From contig DYFR01000005.1 in NCBI GenBank assembly GCA_020725115.1, forward strand, positions 1-64,000: DNA of 64,000 nucleotides, given 5' to 3'. Below, piece by piece: positions 57,088 through 64,000 of this stretch; the first letter of the stretch is position 1; each line of letters opens with the position of its first letter. Source of the DNA: Thiohalomonas denitrificans (lineage in GTDB: Bacteria > Pseudomonadota > Gammaproteobacteria > Thiohalomonadales > Thiohalomonadaceae). The notes beneath the pieces are model-generated. The model ran no database searches. It worked only from the letters and a program-made list of their open reading frames with translations, and had not been told where the DNA came from. Made by a program: the position numbers and the translations under genes.

Positions 57088-57858
57088 TCACTGCAAAAAC
57101 GCCTCCAGCGCGGCGAGGAATTCGTCAGGGTGCGACAGGAACGGCGCGTGCCCCGCGCTGTCGATGACGTGCAGCTTTCCGTGCGGCAGCTGCGCGGCGG
57201 TGTATTCCGCCGCGGCGAGCGGCGCCAGGGTGTCGCGCGCGCCGTGCAGAACCAGTGCGGGTTGGCTGATGGCGGGCAATGCACGGCGCAGATCGACGGC
57301 GCGCAGGATCTCGAGTGCCCCGGCCAGGGCCGTGGGTTGGGGCTGGCCGTGGGCGAACAGGTCCTGGCGCAGCGCGCGCAGCTCTTCGCGTGCGCGCTCC
57401 GAGCCGCGCGCCTGGATGGCGAGAAAGCGTTGCAATGTCTGTTCCCAGTTGTCACGCACCGAGACGGCAAACTGTTCGAACTCTGCCTCCGGCATGCCGT
57501 GCGGCCAGTCATCCCGTCGGGTGAAGCAGGGGTTGGTGCCGACAAGAAGGAGTTTGGCGATCGCTGTCCCCCGAGCGGCGGCGGCGAGGGCGACGCGCCC
57601 GCCCAGCGACCAGCCCAGCCATGCGGCGCGGGCGGGTACAGCGGCGGCGACGGCGTGCGCCACGTTGTCCAGGGTGTAAGCGCCGGACAGCGGCGCGCTG
57701 CGGCCGTGGCCGGGCAGGTCGACGAGGTGTACGCGATGGTGCGCAGCCAGTTGCGGCACCACGCTGCGGAAGATGCCGCCGTGCAGGCCCCAGCCGTGCA
57801 GCAGCACCAGATCGGGGCCGTTGCCGATGCGCTCGACGTGCAGCGTGGACGTGCTCAT
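57088..57858 (-). CDS. bioH: Pimeloyl-ACP methyl ester carboxylesterase
   Basis: BioH, 256 aa, an alpha/beta hydrolase that removes the methyl group of pimeloyl-ACP methyl ester. Seen: LVLLHGWGLHGGIFR, the nucleophile elbow GWSLGGRVAL, the Asp in LVLHGARDTLAPL and the His in DSAGHAPFLSHP. ATG 57858 is chosen; the frame upstream runs into the palindromic repeat. It lies between bioF and bioC, as in many gammaproteobacteria. Confidence 0.95.
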   Translation of the reverse strand: MSTSTLHVERIGNGPDLVLLHGWGLHGGIFRSVVPQLAAHHRVHLVDLPGHGRSAPLSGAYTLDNVAHAVAAAVPARAAWLGWSLGGRVALAAAARGTAIAKLLLVGTNPCFTRRDDWPHGMPEAEFEQFAVSVRDNWEQTLQRFLAIQARGSERAREELRALRQDLFAHGQPQPTALAGALEILRAVDLRRALPAISQPALVLHGARDTLAPLAAAEYTAAQLPHGKLHVIDSAGHAPFLSHPDEFLAALEAFLQ

Positions 57859-57869
57859 AAAAAACCCAA

Positions 57870-58054
57870 TCCAACGCAAAGGCGCGAAGACGCAAAGAAA
57901 TCCCAATCCTTAACGCAGAGACGCAGAGGCGCGGAGGGCGCAGAGAAAGAAAGGATGGATTGCGATGAGTATCGCTTTGTTTGCGCATGACGCAGACGGT
58001 GAGCCGTCCACACAAAAACCTCTGTATTCTCTGCGCCTCTGCGCCTCTGCGTTG
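57870..58054. repeat. Palindromic CGCAGAG-type intergenic repeat (copy 6, compound)
   Basis: A short CGCAAAGGCGCGAAGACG variant (57876-57898) is followed by a full element (57912-57949 and inverted arm 58026-58052). It fills the bioF-bioH gap. Confidence 0.8.
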
Positions 58055-58060
58055 GGTTTT

Positions 58061-59218
58061 TCATTGCGTAATCTTTTGCAGCGCACTGAGCAGGCGATCG
58101 ATCTGCGCCACGCTGTGGGCGGCGGAGAGGGTGATGCGCAGACGCGCGGTGCCCTCGGGCACGGTGGGCGGGCGGATGGCGCTGATCAGGATGCCCTCCG
58201 CCAGCAGTGCCTCCGACAGTGTTACTGCGTTGGCGGAATCGCCCACCAGTAGCGGCTGGATGGCCGTGGGTGACGCCATCAATGGCAAGCCGAGCTGTTG
58301 TGCGCCATCGCGGAAGCGCTGAATCAAAGCTGCGAGATGTTCGCGGCGCTGCGCGCCTTCATCGGACTGGATGAGCTTCAGGCTGGCCCGTGTCGCCTCG
58401 GCCACCGCCGGCGGCAGGGCGGTGGTGTAGATGTAGGGGCGGGCCTGCTGGATCAGGGTTTCGATGATCACTTCGTCCGCCGCGACGAAGGCGCCGAAGC
58501 TGCCGAAGCCCTTGCCCAGGGTGCCGACCAGCAACGGCAGATCGTGCGGTGTGATGCCGCACACTTCCATCGAGCCGCGGCCGTGTTCGCCGATGACGCC
58601 GAGGCCGTGGGCGTCGTCCATCATCAGCCAGGCATCATGTTGCTTTGCCGTGTCAGACAGTGCGCGCAGCGGGGCGATGTCGCCGTCCATGCTGAACACG
58701 CCGTCGGTGACGATCAGTTTACGTTGTGCCTTGCTCTCTGCGAGTCGTTCATTGAGTGCCGGAACGTCGCCGTGCGGAAAGCGTTGCAGGCGGGCGCGCG
58801 ACAACAGGCCGGCATCGAGCAGCGAGGCGTGATTGAGGCGATCCTCGAACACCGCATCGCCCGCGCCGCACAGCGCACTCACCACGCCGAGGTTGGCCAT
58901 GTAGCCGGTGGAGAACAGCAGCGCGCGCGGATAGCCGGTGAATGCCGCCAGTTCCTCTTCCAGCTGGTGATGCGGCGTCATGTGGCCGGTGACCAGGTGC
59001 GCCGCGCCGGAGCCGGCGCCGTAGTGTGCCGCGCCGCGCTGCATGGCGGCGATTACATCGGGATGATTGGCGAGGCCGAGATAGTCATTGGAACAGAACG
59101 ACAGCAGTGGGCGACCGTCGACGACGATCTCCGCGCCCTGCGCCGAGTCGACGACACGGCGGCGGCGGTACAGATGCTCCGCCTCGCGCCGTTGCAGTTC
59201 TTTTTCCAGGTCGATCAT
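58061..59218 (-). CDS. bioF: 8-amino-7-oxononanoate synthase
   Basis: BioF, 385 aa, PLP-dependent condensation of pimeloyl-ACP with alanine. Seen: [45 protein letters not shown] and the PLP lysine segment [14 protein letters not shown]. The start follows GGCAGG. It lies between repeats on both sides in the biotin operon. Confidence 0.96.
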   Translation of the reverse strand: MIDLEKELQRREAEHLYRRRRVVDSAQGAEIVVDGRPLLSFCSNDYLGLANHPDVIAAMQRGAAHYGAGSGAAHLVTGHMTPHHQLEEELAAFTGYPRALLFSTGYMANLGVVSALCGAGDAVFEDRLNHASLLDAGLLSRARLQRFPHGDVPALNERLAESKAQRKLIVTDGVFSMDGDIAPLRALSDTAKQHDAWLMMDDAHGLGVIGEHGRGSMEVCGITPHDLPLLVGTLGKGFGSFGAFVAADEVIIETLIQQARPYIYTTALPPAVAEATRASLKLIQSDEGAQRREHLAALIQRFRDGAQQLGLPLMASPTAIQPLLVGDSANAVTLSEALLAEGILISAIRPPTVPEGTARLRITLSAAHSVAQIDRLLSALQKITQ

Positions 59219-59225
59219 GAAAAAC

Positions 59226-59357
59226 CTGCCGCGGAGGCGCAGAGACGCAGAGAACGGAAGTTATTCATGTCAGTGAATCGAAATCAGCGACGGCAGCGCG
59301 CGATGACATTGAAATTACAGTTCACAGTTTTTCTCCGCGCCTCTGCGTCTCTGCGAC
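59226..59357. repeat. Palindromic CGCAGAG-type intergenic repeat (copy 7)
   Basis: Arms CTGCCGCGGAGGCGCAGAGAC and an inverted CGCCTCTGCGTCTCTGCG flank a ~75-bp spacer, between bioB and bioF. This copy resembles copy 2 in its CCGCGGAGG start and spacer length. Confidence 0.82.
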
Positions 59358-59365
59358 AGAGATGT

Positions 59366-60346
59366 TCAAGCCGCCGGCGTCAGGTCCAGCCGCCGGAACA
59401 GTTCGCGGTCGTGGCTGAGGGTGGCGTTGTCGGTGGTGAGCAGGCGATCGCCGTAGAAGATCGAGTTGGCGCCGGCGAGGAAGCACAGGGCCTGGGCCTC
59501 GTCGTGCATGTCCTGCCGTCCGGCGGAGAGGCGCACGAAGGAGGTCGGCATCAGCAGGCGCGCCACGGCGATGGTGCGGATGAATTCGAAGATGTCGAGG
59601 TCGGGGCTGTCGGCCAGCGGCGTCCCCGGCACCTTGACCAGCAGGTTGATGGGCACGCTCTGCGGATGCTCCGGCAGGTTGGCCAGTTCGGCCAGCAGGG
59701 CGGCGCGATCGGTGCGCGATTCGCCCATGCCCATGATGCCGCCGGCGCAGACGTTGATGCCCGCCTTGCGCACCTCGGCCAGGGTGTCGAGACGTTCGTC
59801 GTAGGTGCGGGTGGTGACCACCTTGTCGTAGTACTCGCGCGAGGTGTCGAGGTTGTGGTTGTAGTAGTCGAGGCCGGCCTCCTTCAGCTTGCTCACCTGT
59901 TCGGCACTGAGCATGCCCAGGGTGACGCAGGTCTCCAGGCCCATGTCCTTCACCTGGCGGATCATTTCCAGCACGGCGTCGAGCTGCTCGTCACGCGGAT
60001 TGCGCCAGGCGGCGCCCATGCAGAAGCGGGTGGCGCCGCCGTCCTTCGCCTTCTTGGCCTCGGCCACCACCACGTCCACCTCCATCAGGGTGTCTCTTTC
60101 GAGCTTCACCTTCTTCTCGTGGTGCGCGCTCTGCGAGCAATAGCCGCAGTTTTCGGCGCAGCCGCCGGTCTTGATGTTGAGCAGGCTGGAGGCCTGGATG
60201 ACGGAGGGATCGAAATGTCGGCGGTGCACCTGCTGCGCCTGCCACATCAGCTCCATGAACGGCGTGTTGAACAGCGCCTCCACCTCGGCGACCTTCCAGT
60301 CGTGGCGCAGGGCGGGATCGGCTTGGCGTTGGGCGGCCTGGGGCAT
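59366..60346 (-). CDS. bioB: Biotin synthase
   Basis: BioB, 326 aa, radical SAM enzyme that inserts sulfur into dethiobiotin. The [4Fe-4S] motif CAENCGYC (CxxxCxxC) is near residue 57. [40 protein letters not shown] and RLSAGRQDM carry the [2Fe-2S] ligands. ATG 60346 has GGAGAAAAACC upstream. It is the first gene of the biotin operon and is divergent from comF. Confidence 0.98.
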   Translation of the reverse strand: MPQAAQRQADPALRHDWKVAEVEALFNTPFMELMWQAQQVHRRHFDPSVIQASSLLNIKTGGCAENCGYCSQSAHHEKKVKLERDTLMEVDVVVAEAKKAKDGGATRFCMGAAWRNPRDEQLDAVLEMIRQVKDMGLETCVTLGMLSAEQVSKLKEAGLDYYNHNLDTSREYYDKVVTTRTYDERLDTLAEVRKAGINVCAGGIMGMGESRTDRAALLAELANLPEHPQSVPINLLVKVPGTPLADSPDLDIFEFIRTIAVARLLMPTSFVRLSAGRQDMHDEAQALCFLAGANSIFYGDRLLTTDNATLSHDRELFRRLDLTPAA

Positions 60347-60414
60347 GGTTTTTCTCCGGAAACGGCGCTTACAATGAGGCCCGGCAGTATTCCCACCCAC
60401 GGAAGGGTTGTCAA

Positions 60415-61134
60415 ATGAAACGGCGCTCATGGGTTGACAACTGTATAAAATCTGTACAGTCCTTGCTTTATCCTTCCACCTGCCTGCTGTGTGGCGCACC
60501 CGGCGCCGACGGTCTCGATATCTGCCCGGCCTGCCTGCGTGCCCTGCCGTGGAACCTCGTTTCCTGTGCGTGTTGTGCCGCGCCGCTCCCCGCAGCCGGT
60601 CTCTGCGGCCAGTGCCTGCACCATCCGCCGCCCTTCGATGCTGCCCTGGCACCGCTGCTCTACCGTCCGCCGCTGGACTGGCTGGTGCAGGGCTTCAAGT
60701 TCAACCAGCGCCTGCCGCCGGGCCGGCTGCTGGGTGAGCTGCTGGCACGGTACCTGATCGCGCGGGGCGAGCCGGTGCCCGGGCTGATTGTGCCGGTGCC
60801 GCTGCATCCGGCGCGGTTGCGTGAACGGGGTTACAACCAGGCGCTGGAACTGGCGCAGCCGCTGGCCCGGCGTCTGGATATACCGCTGGCGCAGGGCTTG
60901 GTGCAGCGCACCCGCGCCACCGCCACCCAGTCCCTGCTTCCCGCCGACGAACGGCGCCGCAACGTGCGCGGCGCCTTCACCCTGGTCAGGCCGCCATGCG
61001 TGAAGCATGTGGCCATCGTCGATGATGTCATCGCCACCGGCTCCACCGCGGGTGAGCTGGCACGCCTGCTGCGCCGTGCCGGGGCGGAGCGTATCGAGGT
61101 GTGGGCGGTGGCGCGGGCGGGGCGGTGGGGGTGA
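60415..61134 (+). CDS. comF: ComF-family phosphoribosyltransferase-like protein
   Basis: A 239-aa ComF protein. An N-terminal zinc-finger-like part has Cys pairs ([21 protein letters not shown]), followed by the PRTase domain ([26 protein letters not shown] and [21 protein letters not shown]). It is linked to DNA uptake in competent bacteria. Divergence from bioB is the typical gammaproteobacterial arrangement. Confidence 0.93.
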   Translation: MKRRSWVDNCIKSVQSLLYPSTCLLCGAPGADGLDICPACLRALPWNLVSCACCAAPLPAAGLCGQCLHHPPPFDAALAPLLYRPPLDWLVQGFKFNQRLPPGRLLGELLARYLIARGEPVPGLIVPVPLHPARLRERGYNQALELAQPLARRLDIPLAQGLVQRTRATATQSLLPADERRRNVRGAFTLVRPPCVKHVAIVDDVIATGSTAGELARLLRRAGAERIEVWAVARAGRWG

Positions 61135-61179
61135 GAGGCGGCGGAAAAGCCGACCCGGCCGCCAGCGCCATTCCAGCAC

Positions 61180-61213
61180 TTGACAGCCGCGACAATGTTA
61201 ATGAGAATGGTTC
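61180..61213 (+). promoter_or_regulatory. Fur-box-overlapped promoter of fbpA
   Basis: TTGACA (61180-61185) and GAGAAT (61203-61208) with a 17-bp spacer form a sigma70-like promoter. The AT-rich stretch ACAATGTTAATGAGAATGG (61192-61210) resembles the Fur box and covers the -10. Repression when iron is plentiful is likely. Confidence 0.65.
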
Positions 61214-61275
61214 GCACTTAATCCAGAAAGTGGGGCCATGCCCCACCCGAACCCAGCCCAAGGAGTAATCACGTC

Positions 61276-62307
61276 ATGCGCCTTTCCCGTCGTCATTTCC
61301 TGTTCGTCGCTGCCCTGGCAGGTGTGGTCGGCCTGAATGGCCCGGCCCTGGCCGCCGGCGAGGTCAATCTGTATTCGGCACGCCAGGAGGCGCTGATCAA
61401 GCCGCTGCTGGATCAGTTCACTGCCGAGACCGGCATCAGGGTGAACCTGGTGTCGGCCAAGGCCGACGCCCTGTTGCAGCGTCTGAAGAGCGAGGGGCGT
61501 AACAGCCCGGCGGATATCCTGTTCACGGTGGATGCGGGCAATCTGCATGCGGCGCAGGTGGCGGGGGTGTTGCAGCCGGTGCGCTCGGCGGCGCTGGAGG
61601 CAACGATCCCCGAGGTCTACCGCGATCCGCAGGGTCACTGGTTCGGTCTGTCGATGCGCGCCCGCCCCATCCTGTACGTGAAGGGCAAGGTGAATCCGGC
61701 GGAGCTGTCCACCTACGAGGCGCTGGCCGAACCGAAGTGGAAGGGCCGCATCTGCGTGCGCTCCTCCGACAATGTCTACAACCAGTCGATGGTCGGCTCG
61801 ATGATTGCCACCCGCGGTGAAGAGGCCACCGAGGCCTGGGCCAAGGGCTTCGTCGCCAACTTTGCGCGCAAGCCGCAGGGCGGCGACCGCGACCAGATCA
61901 AGGCCGCCGTGGCCGGCCAGTGCGACATCGCCATCGCCAACACCTACTACCTGGCGCAGATGCTGGAGTCGGACAAGGCGGATGAAAAGGCCATCGCCGG
62001 AAAGATCGGCGTGTTCTGGCCGGATCAGCAGGGCCGCGGTGTGCATGTCAACATCAGCGGCGCCGGTGTCACCACCGCTGCGCCCAACCGCGACAACGCC
62101 GTGCGCCTGCTGGAGTTCCTCGCCGGTGAAAATGCGCAGCAGTGGTACGCCGAAACCAACCAGGAATACCCGGTGCGCAGTGGTGTAACGGCAAGCGCCA
62201 CCCTGCGCGGCTTCGGCGAGTTCCATGCCGACAGCGTCAACATGGCCAGGCTGGGCGAACTCAATGCCACGGCGGTGCGTCTGATGGATCGCGCCGGCTG
62301 GCGTTGA
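61276..62307 (+). CDS. fbpA: Iron(III) ABC transporter substrate-binding protein
   Basis: Periplasmic ferric-ion-binding protein, 343 aa. The signal peptide MRLSRRHFLFVAALAGVVGLNGPALA starts with a twin-arginine-like RRHFLF. The mature protein starts EVNLYSARQEALIKPLLDQF, as in FbpA/FutA. Tyr residues in IANTYYLAQML are the iron ligands of the family. CAAGGAG is upstream of the ATG. Its permease gene follows. Confidence 0.93.
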   Translation: MRLSRRHFLFVAALAGVVGLNGPALAAGEVNLYSARQEALIKPLLDQFTAETGIRVNLVSAKADALLQRLKSEGRNSPADILFTVDAGNLHAAQVAGVLQPVRSAALEATIPEVYRDPQGHWFGLSMRARPILYVKGKVNPAELSTYEALAEPKWKGRICVRSSDNVYNQSMVGSMIATRGEEATEAWAKGFVANFARKPQGGDRDQIKAAVAGQCDIAIANTYYLAQMLESDKADEKAIAGKIGVFWPDQQGRGVHVNISGAGVTTAAPNRDNAVRLLEFLAGENAQQWYAETNQEYPVRSGVTASATLRGFGEFHADSVNMARLGELNATAVRLMDRAGWR

Positions 62308-62330
62308 CGGCAGAGACAAGAGGAAAGAGT

Positions 62331-62360
62331 GAGGAAGGGGCGCGGCGCGCCCCTTCCCTC
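62331..62360 (+). terminator. Hairpin between fbpA and fbpB
   Basis: GGAAGGGGCGCG and CGCGCCCCTTCC (about 62332-62358) form a long GC stem with few T residues after it. It may partly terminate transcription so that the binding protein is made in excess of the permease. Confidence 0.55.
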
Positions 62361-62439
62361 GTTTCGTTTGCAGGGTGCGCACGATCCTTCGTTCCAACCC
62401 TTTCCCCTCGTACCCCGCACCTGTATTCTTGACCGTCCC

Positions 62440-64000
62440 ATGACTTCCGTTACGGCCACATTCCCCGCCATTAAAGCACTGCAGCGCCCCGATCCGTGGC
62501 GCAGCGGCGTGGTGCTGGCTGCGCTGCTGCTGGCGCTGCCGGTGATCGTGGTGTTCAGCTTCATGTTCGTGCCGGCGGGCGAGGTCTGGCTGCACCTGAA
62601 GCAGACGGTGCTGCAGGAGTACGTCACCAACTCGCTGGTGCTGCTGCTCGGTGTCGGTATCGGCGTGCTGGCCATCGGCATCCCGGCGGCGTGGATGGTG
62701 AGCCTGTGCGAGTTTCCCGGCCGCCGCCTGTTCGAGTGGGGGATGCTGCTGCCCATGGCGATGCCGGCCTACATCATCGCCTACACCTACACCGGCATGC
62801 TGGATTTCGCCGGCCCGGTGCAGACGCAGTTGCGCGACTGGTTCGGCTGGGGCTACGGCGATTACTGGTTCCCCGACATCCGCACCCTGCCCGGCGCGGT
62901 GCTGATGCTGTCGCTGGTGTTGTATCCGTATGTGTACCTGCTGTCGCGTGCCGCGTTTCTGGAGCAGTCCATCTGCGTGCTGGAGGTGTCGCGTACCCTG
63001 GGCACCGGGCCGTGGGCCGGTTTCGCCCGCGTCGCCCTGCCGCTGGCCCGCCCGGCGATCATCACCGGCCTGTCGCTGGCGCTGATGGAGACCCTGGCCG
63101 ACTACGGCACGGTGCAGTATTTCGGTCTTGCCACCTTCACCACCGGCATCTTCCGCACCTGGTTCGGTCTCGGCGACCCCGCTGCCGCCGCCCAGCTGGC
63201 GGCGGTGCTGATGAGTTTCGTGTTCGTACTGATTGTGCTGGAGCGCTGGTCGCGCCGCCGCGCCCGTTTTCATCACACCAGCACGCGTTACTCGCATCTG
63301 CCGCGCTATCAATTGCGCGGCTGGCGTCGCCTCGGCGCCATCGTCGGCTGCTCCATTCCGGTGACCTTCGGTTTTCTGCTGCCGGCGCTACAGCTCGGTG
63401 CCTGGGCACTGGATACCACCGATGCCTGGCTCAAGGCGGATTTCTTCGCACTGGTCGGCAATAGCCTGATGCTGGCGGCGATCACCGCGGCGCTCGCCGT
63501 GGCGCTGGCCCTGCTGATGGCCTACGGTCGTCGCCTGCGTCCGTCGCAGCCGGTGAACCTTGCGGTGCGCGTGGCGAGCATGGGCTATGCCGTGCCCGGC
63601 ACGGTGATCGCGGTGGGCGTGATCCTGCCCTTCGCCTGGCTCGACAACACCATCGATGGCTGGATGCGCGCCCAGTTCGATATCTCCACCGGCCTGATTC
63701 TGTCCGGCACCCTGGCGGCGCTGGTGTTCGCCTACTGCGTGCGCTTTCTCGCCGTCTCGCTCAACACCGTCGAAGCGGGACTCGGCAAGATCAAGCCGTC
63801 GATGGACGATGCCGCGCGCTGTCTCGGTCTTGCCCCTTCGCGCGTGCTGCGCGAGGTGCACATGCCGATCATGCGCGGCAGCCTGCTCACCGCGCTGCTG
63901 CTGGTGTTTGTCGATGTGTTGAAAGAGTTGCCTGCAACCCTGATACTGCGCCCCTTCAATTTCAATACCCTGGCGGTGCGCGCCTTCGAGCTGGCCTCCG
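62440..64000 (+). CDS. fbpB: Iron(III) ABC transporter permease, 3' end beyond window
   Basis: FbpB-type fused permease, 520 codons present and no stop before the window edge. Two copies of the binding-protein-dependent permease domain are visible. The first has EAA-like loop SRTLGTGPWAGFARVALPLARPAI, the second CLGLAPSRVLREVHMPIMRGSL. It moves ferric ion across the inner membrane. ATG 62440 is the first Met of the hydrophobic open frame. Confidence 0.93.
   Translation, partial: MTSVTATFPAIKALQRPDPWRSGVVLAALLLALPVIVVFSFMFVPAGEVWLHLKQTVLQEYVTNSLVLLLGVGIGVLAIGIPAAWMVSLCEFPGRRLFEWGMLLPMAMPAYIIAYTYTGMLDFAGPVQTQLRDWFGWGYGDYWFPDIRTLPGAVLMLSLVLYPYVYLLSRAAFLEQSICVLEVSRTLGTGPWAGFARVALPLARPAIITGLSLALMETLADYGTVQYFGLATFTTGIFRTWFGLGDPAAAAQLAAVLMSFVFVLIVLERWSRRRARFHHTSTRYSHLPRYQLRGWRRLGAIVGCSIPVTFGFLLPALQLGAWALDTTDAWLKADFFALVGNSLMLAAITAALAVALALLMAYGRRLRPSQPVNLAVRVASMGYAVPGTVIAVGVILPFAWLDNTIDGWMRAQFDISTGLILSGTLAALVFAYCVRFLAVSLNTVEAGLGKIKPSMDDAARCLGLAPSRVLREVHMPIMRGSLLTALLLVFVDVLKELPATLILRPFNFNTLAVRAFELAS

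Noticed and set aside
60430-60465. TTGACA and TATAAA-like sequence at the start of comF as a bioB/comF promoter or BirA site
   Set aside because: Spacing is wrong for sigma70 and the region lies inside the comF coding sequence; no recognisable BirA operator arms.

Overview
The window looks like chromosome of a chemolithoautotrophic gammaproteobacterium, most likely a sulfur- or iron-oxidiser type. The evidence is a carboxysomal form IA RuBisCO locus, a separate form II RuBisCO locus, and a gammaproteobacterial core order (fdx-coaD-rsmD-M16-M16-ftsY-ftsE-ftsX, rpoH, bioBFHCD-comF). I cannot name the genus from the sequence. No rRNA, tRNA, CRISPR array or intact transposase was seen.

Positions 1-17066 hold a near-complete alpha-carboxysome superoperon, all on the + strand: cbbL (3' part only), cbbS, csoS2, csoSCA, csoS4A, csoS4B, three csoS1 hexamer genes, a ferritin-like gene, acRAF, mcdA, mcdB, cbbQ1, cbbO1, a trypsin-like protease, a small unrecognised protein, a SulP transporter, sbtA, sbtB and csoS1D. 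Together they make the shell, cargo and scaffold, position the organelle (McdAB), reactivate RuBisCO (CbbQO) and supply bicarbonate (SulP, SbtA with its PII partner SbtB). csoS2 carries a textbook -1 frameshift signal.

Positions 17067-23360 start with an inverted-repeat element and a decayed cbbR fragment. The form II module follows: a small protein paralogous to the one beside cbbO1, then cbbM, cbbQ2 and cbbO2. Each RuBisCO therefore has its own CbbQ, CbbO and small partner.

Positions 23360-36300 are mixed. They include a DsrE-like lipoprotein, a cytochrome c lipoprotein, a DUF302 protein, a Spy-like Gly/Met-repeat protein, a 2OG-Fe(II) oxygenase, an FNR-boxed hemerythrin/DUF2249/NnrS-like group, an OlsF-like ornithine-lipid synthase, an LpxH-like phosphoesterase, a diguanylate cyclase, a Fic protein and gamma-glutamyltransferase.

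Positions 36376-53170 are conserved core genes, except that a PleD-like cyclase and a His-rich/CzcCBA-type metal efflux cluster lie between ftsX and rpoH. rpoH has a near-perfect CIRCE element upstream.

Positions 53184-61134 hold a secreted protein, an unknown 351-aa protein whose stop codon lies in a MITE-like element, and the biotin operon (bioB-F-H-C-D, minus strand). Three bio junctions carry a palindromic repeat of the CGCAGAGACGCAGAG type. The bioC-bioD junction instead carries a 140-bp tandem duplication that keeps ATGA stop/start coupling through two 47-codon ORFs. comF is divergent from bioB. The window ends in a Fur-boxed iron(III) ABC transporter (fbpA, fbpB partial).
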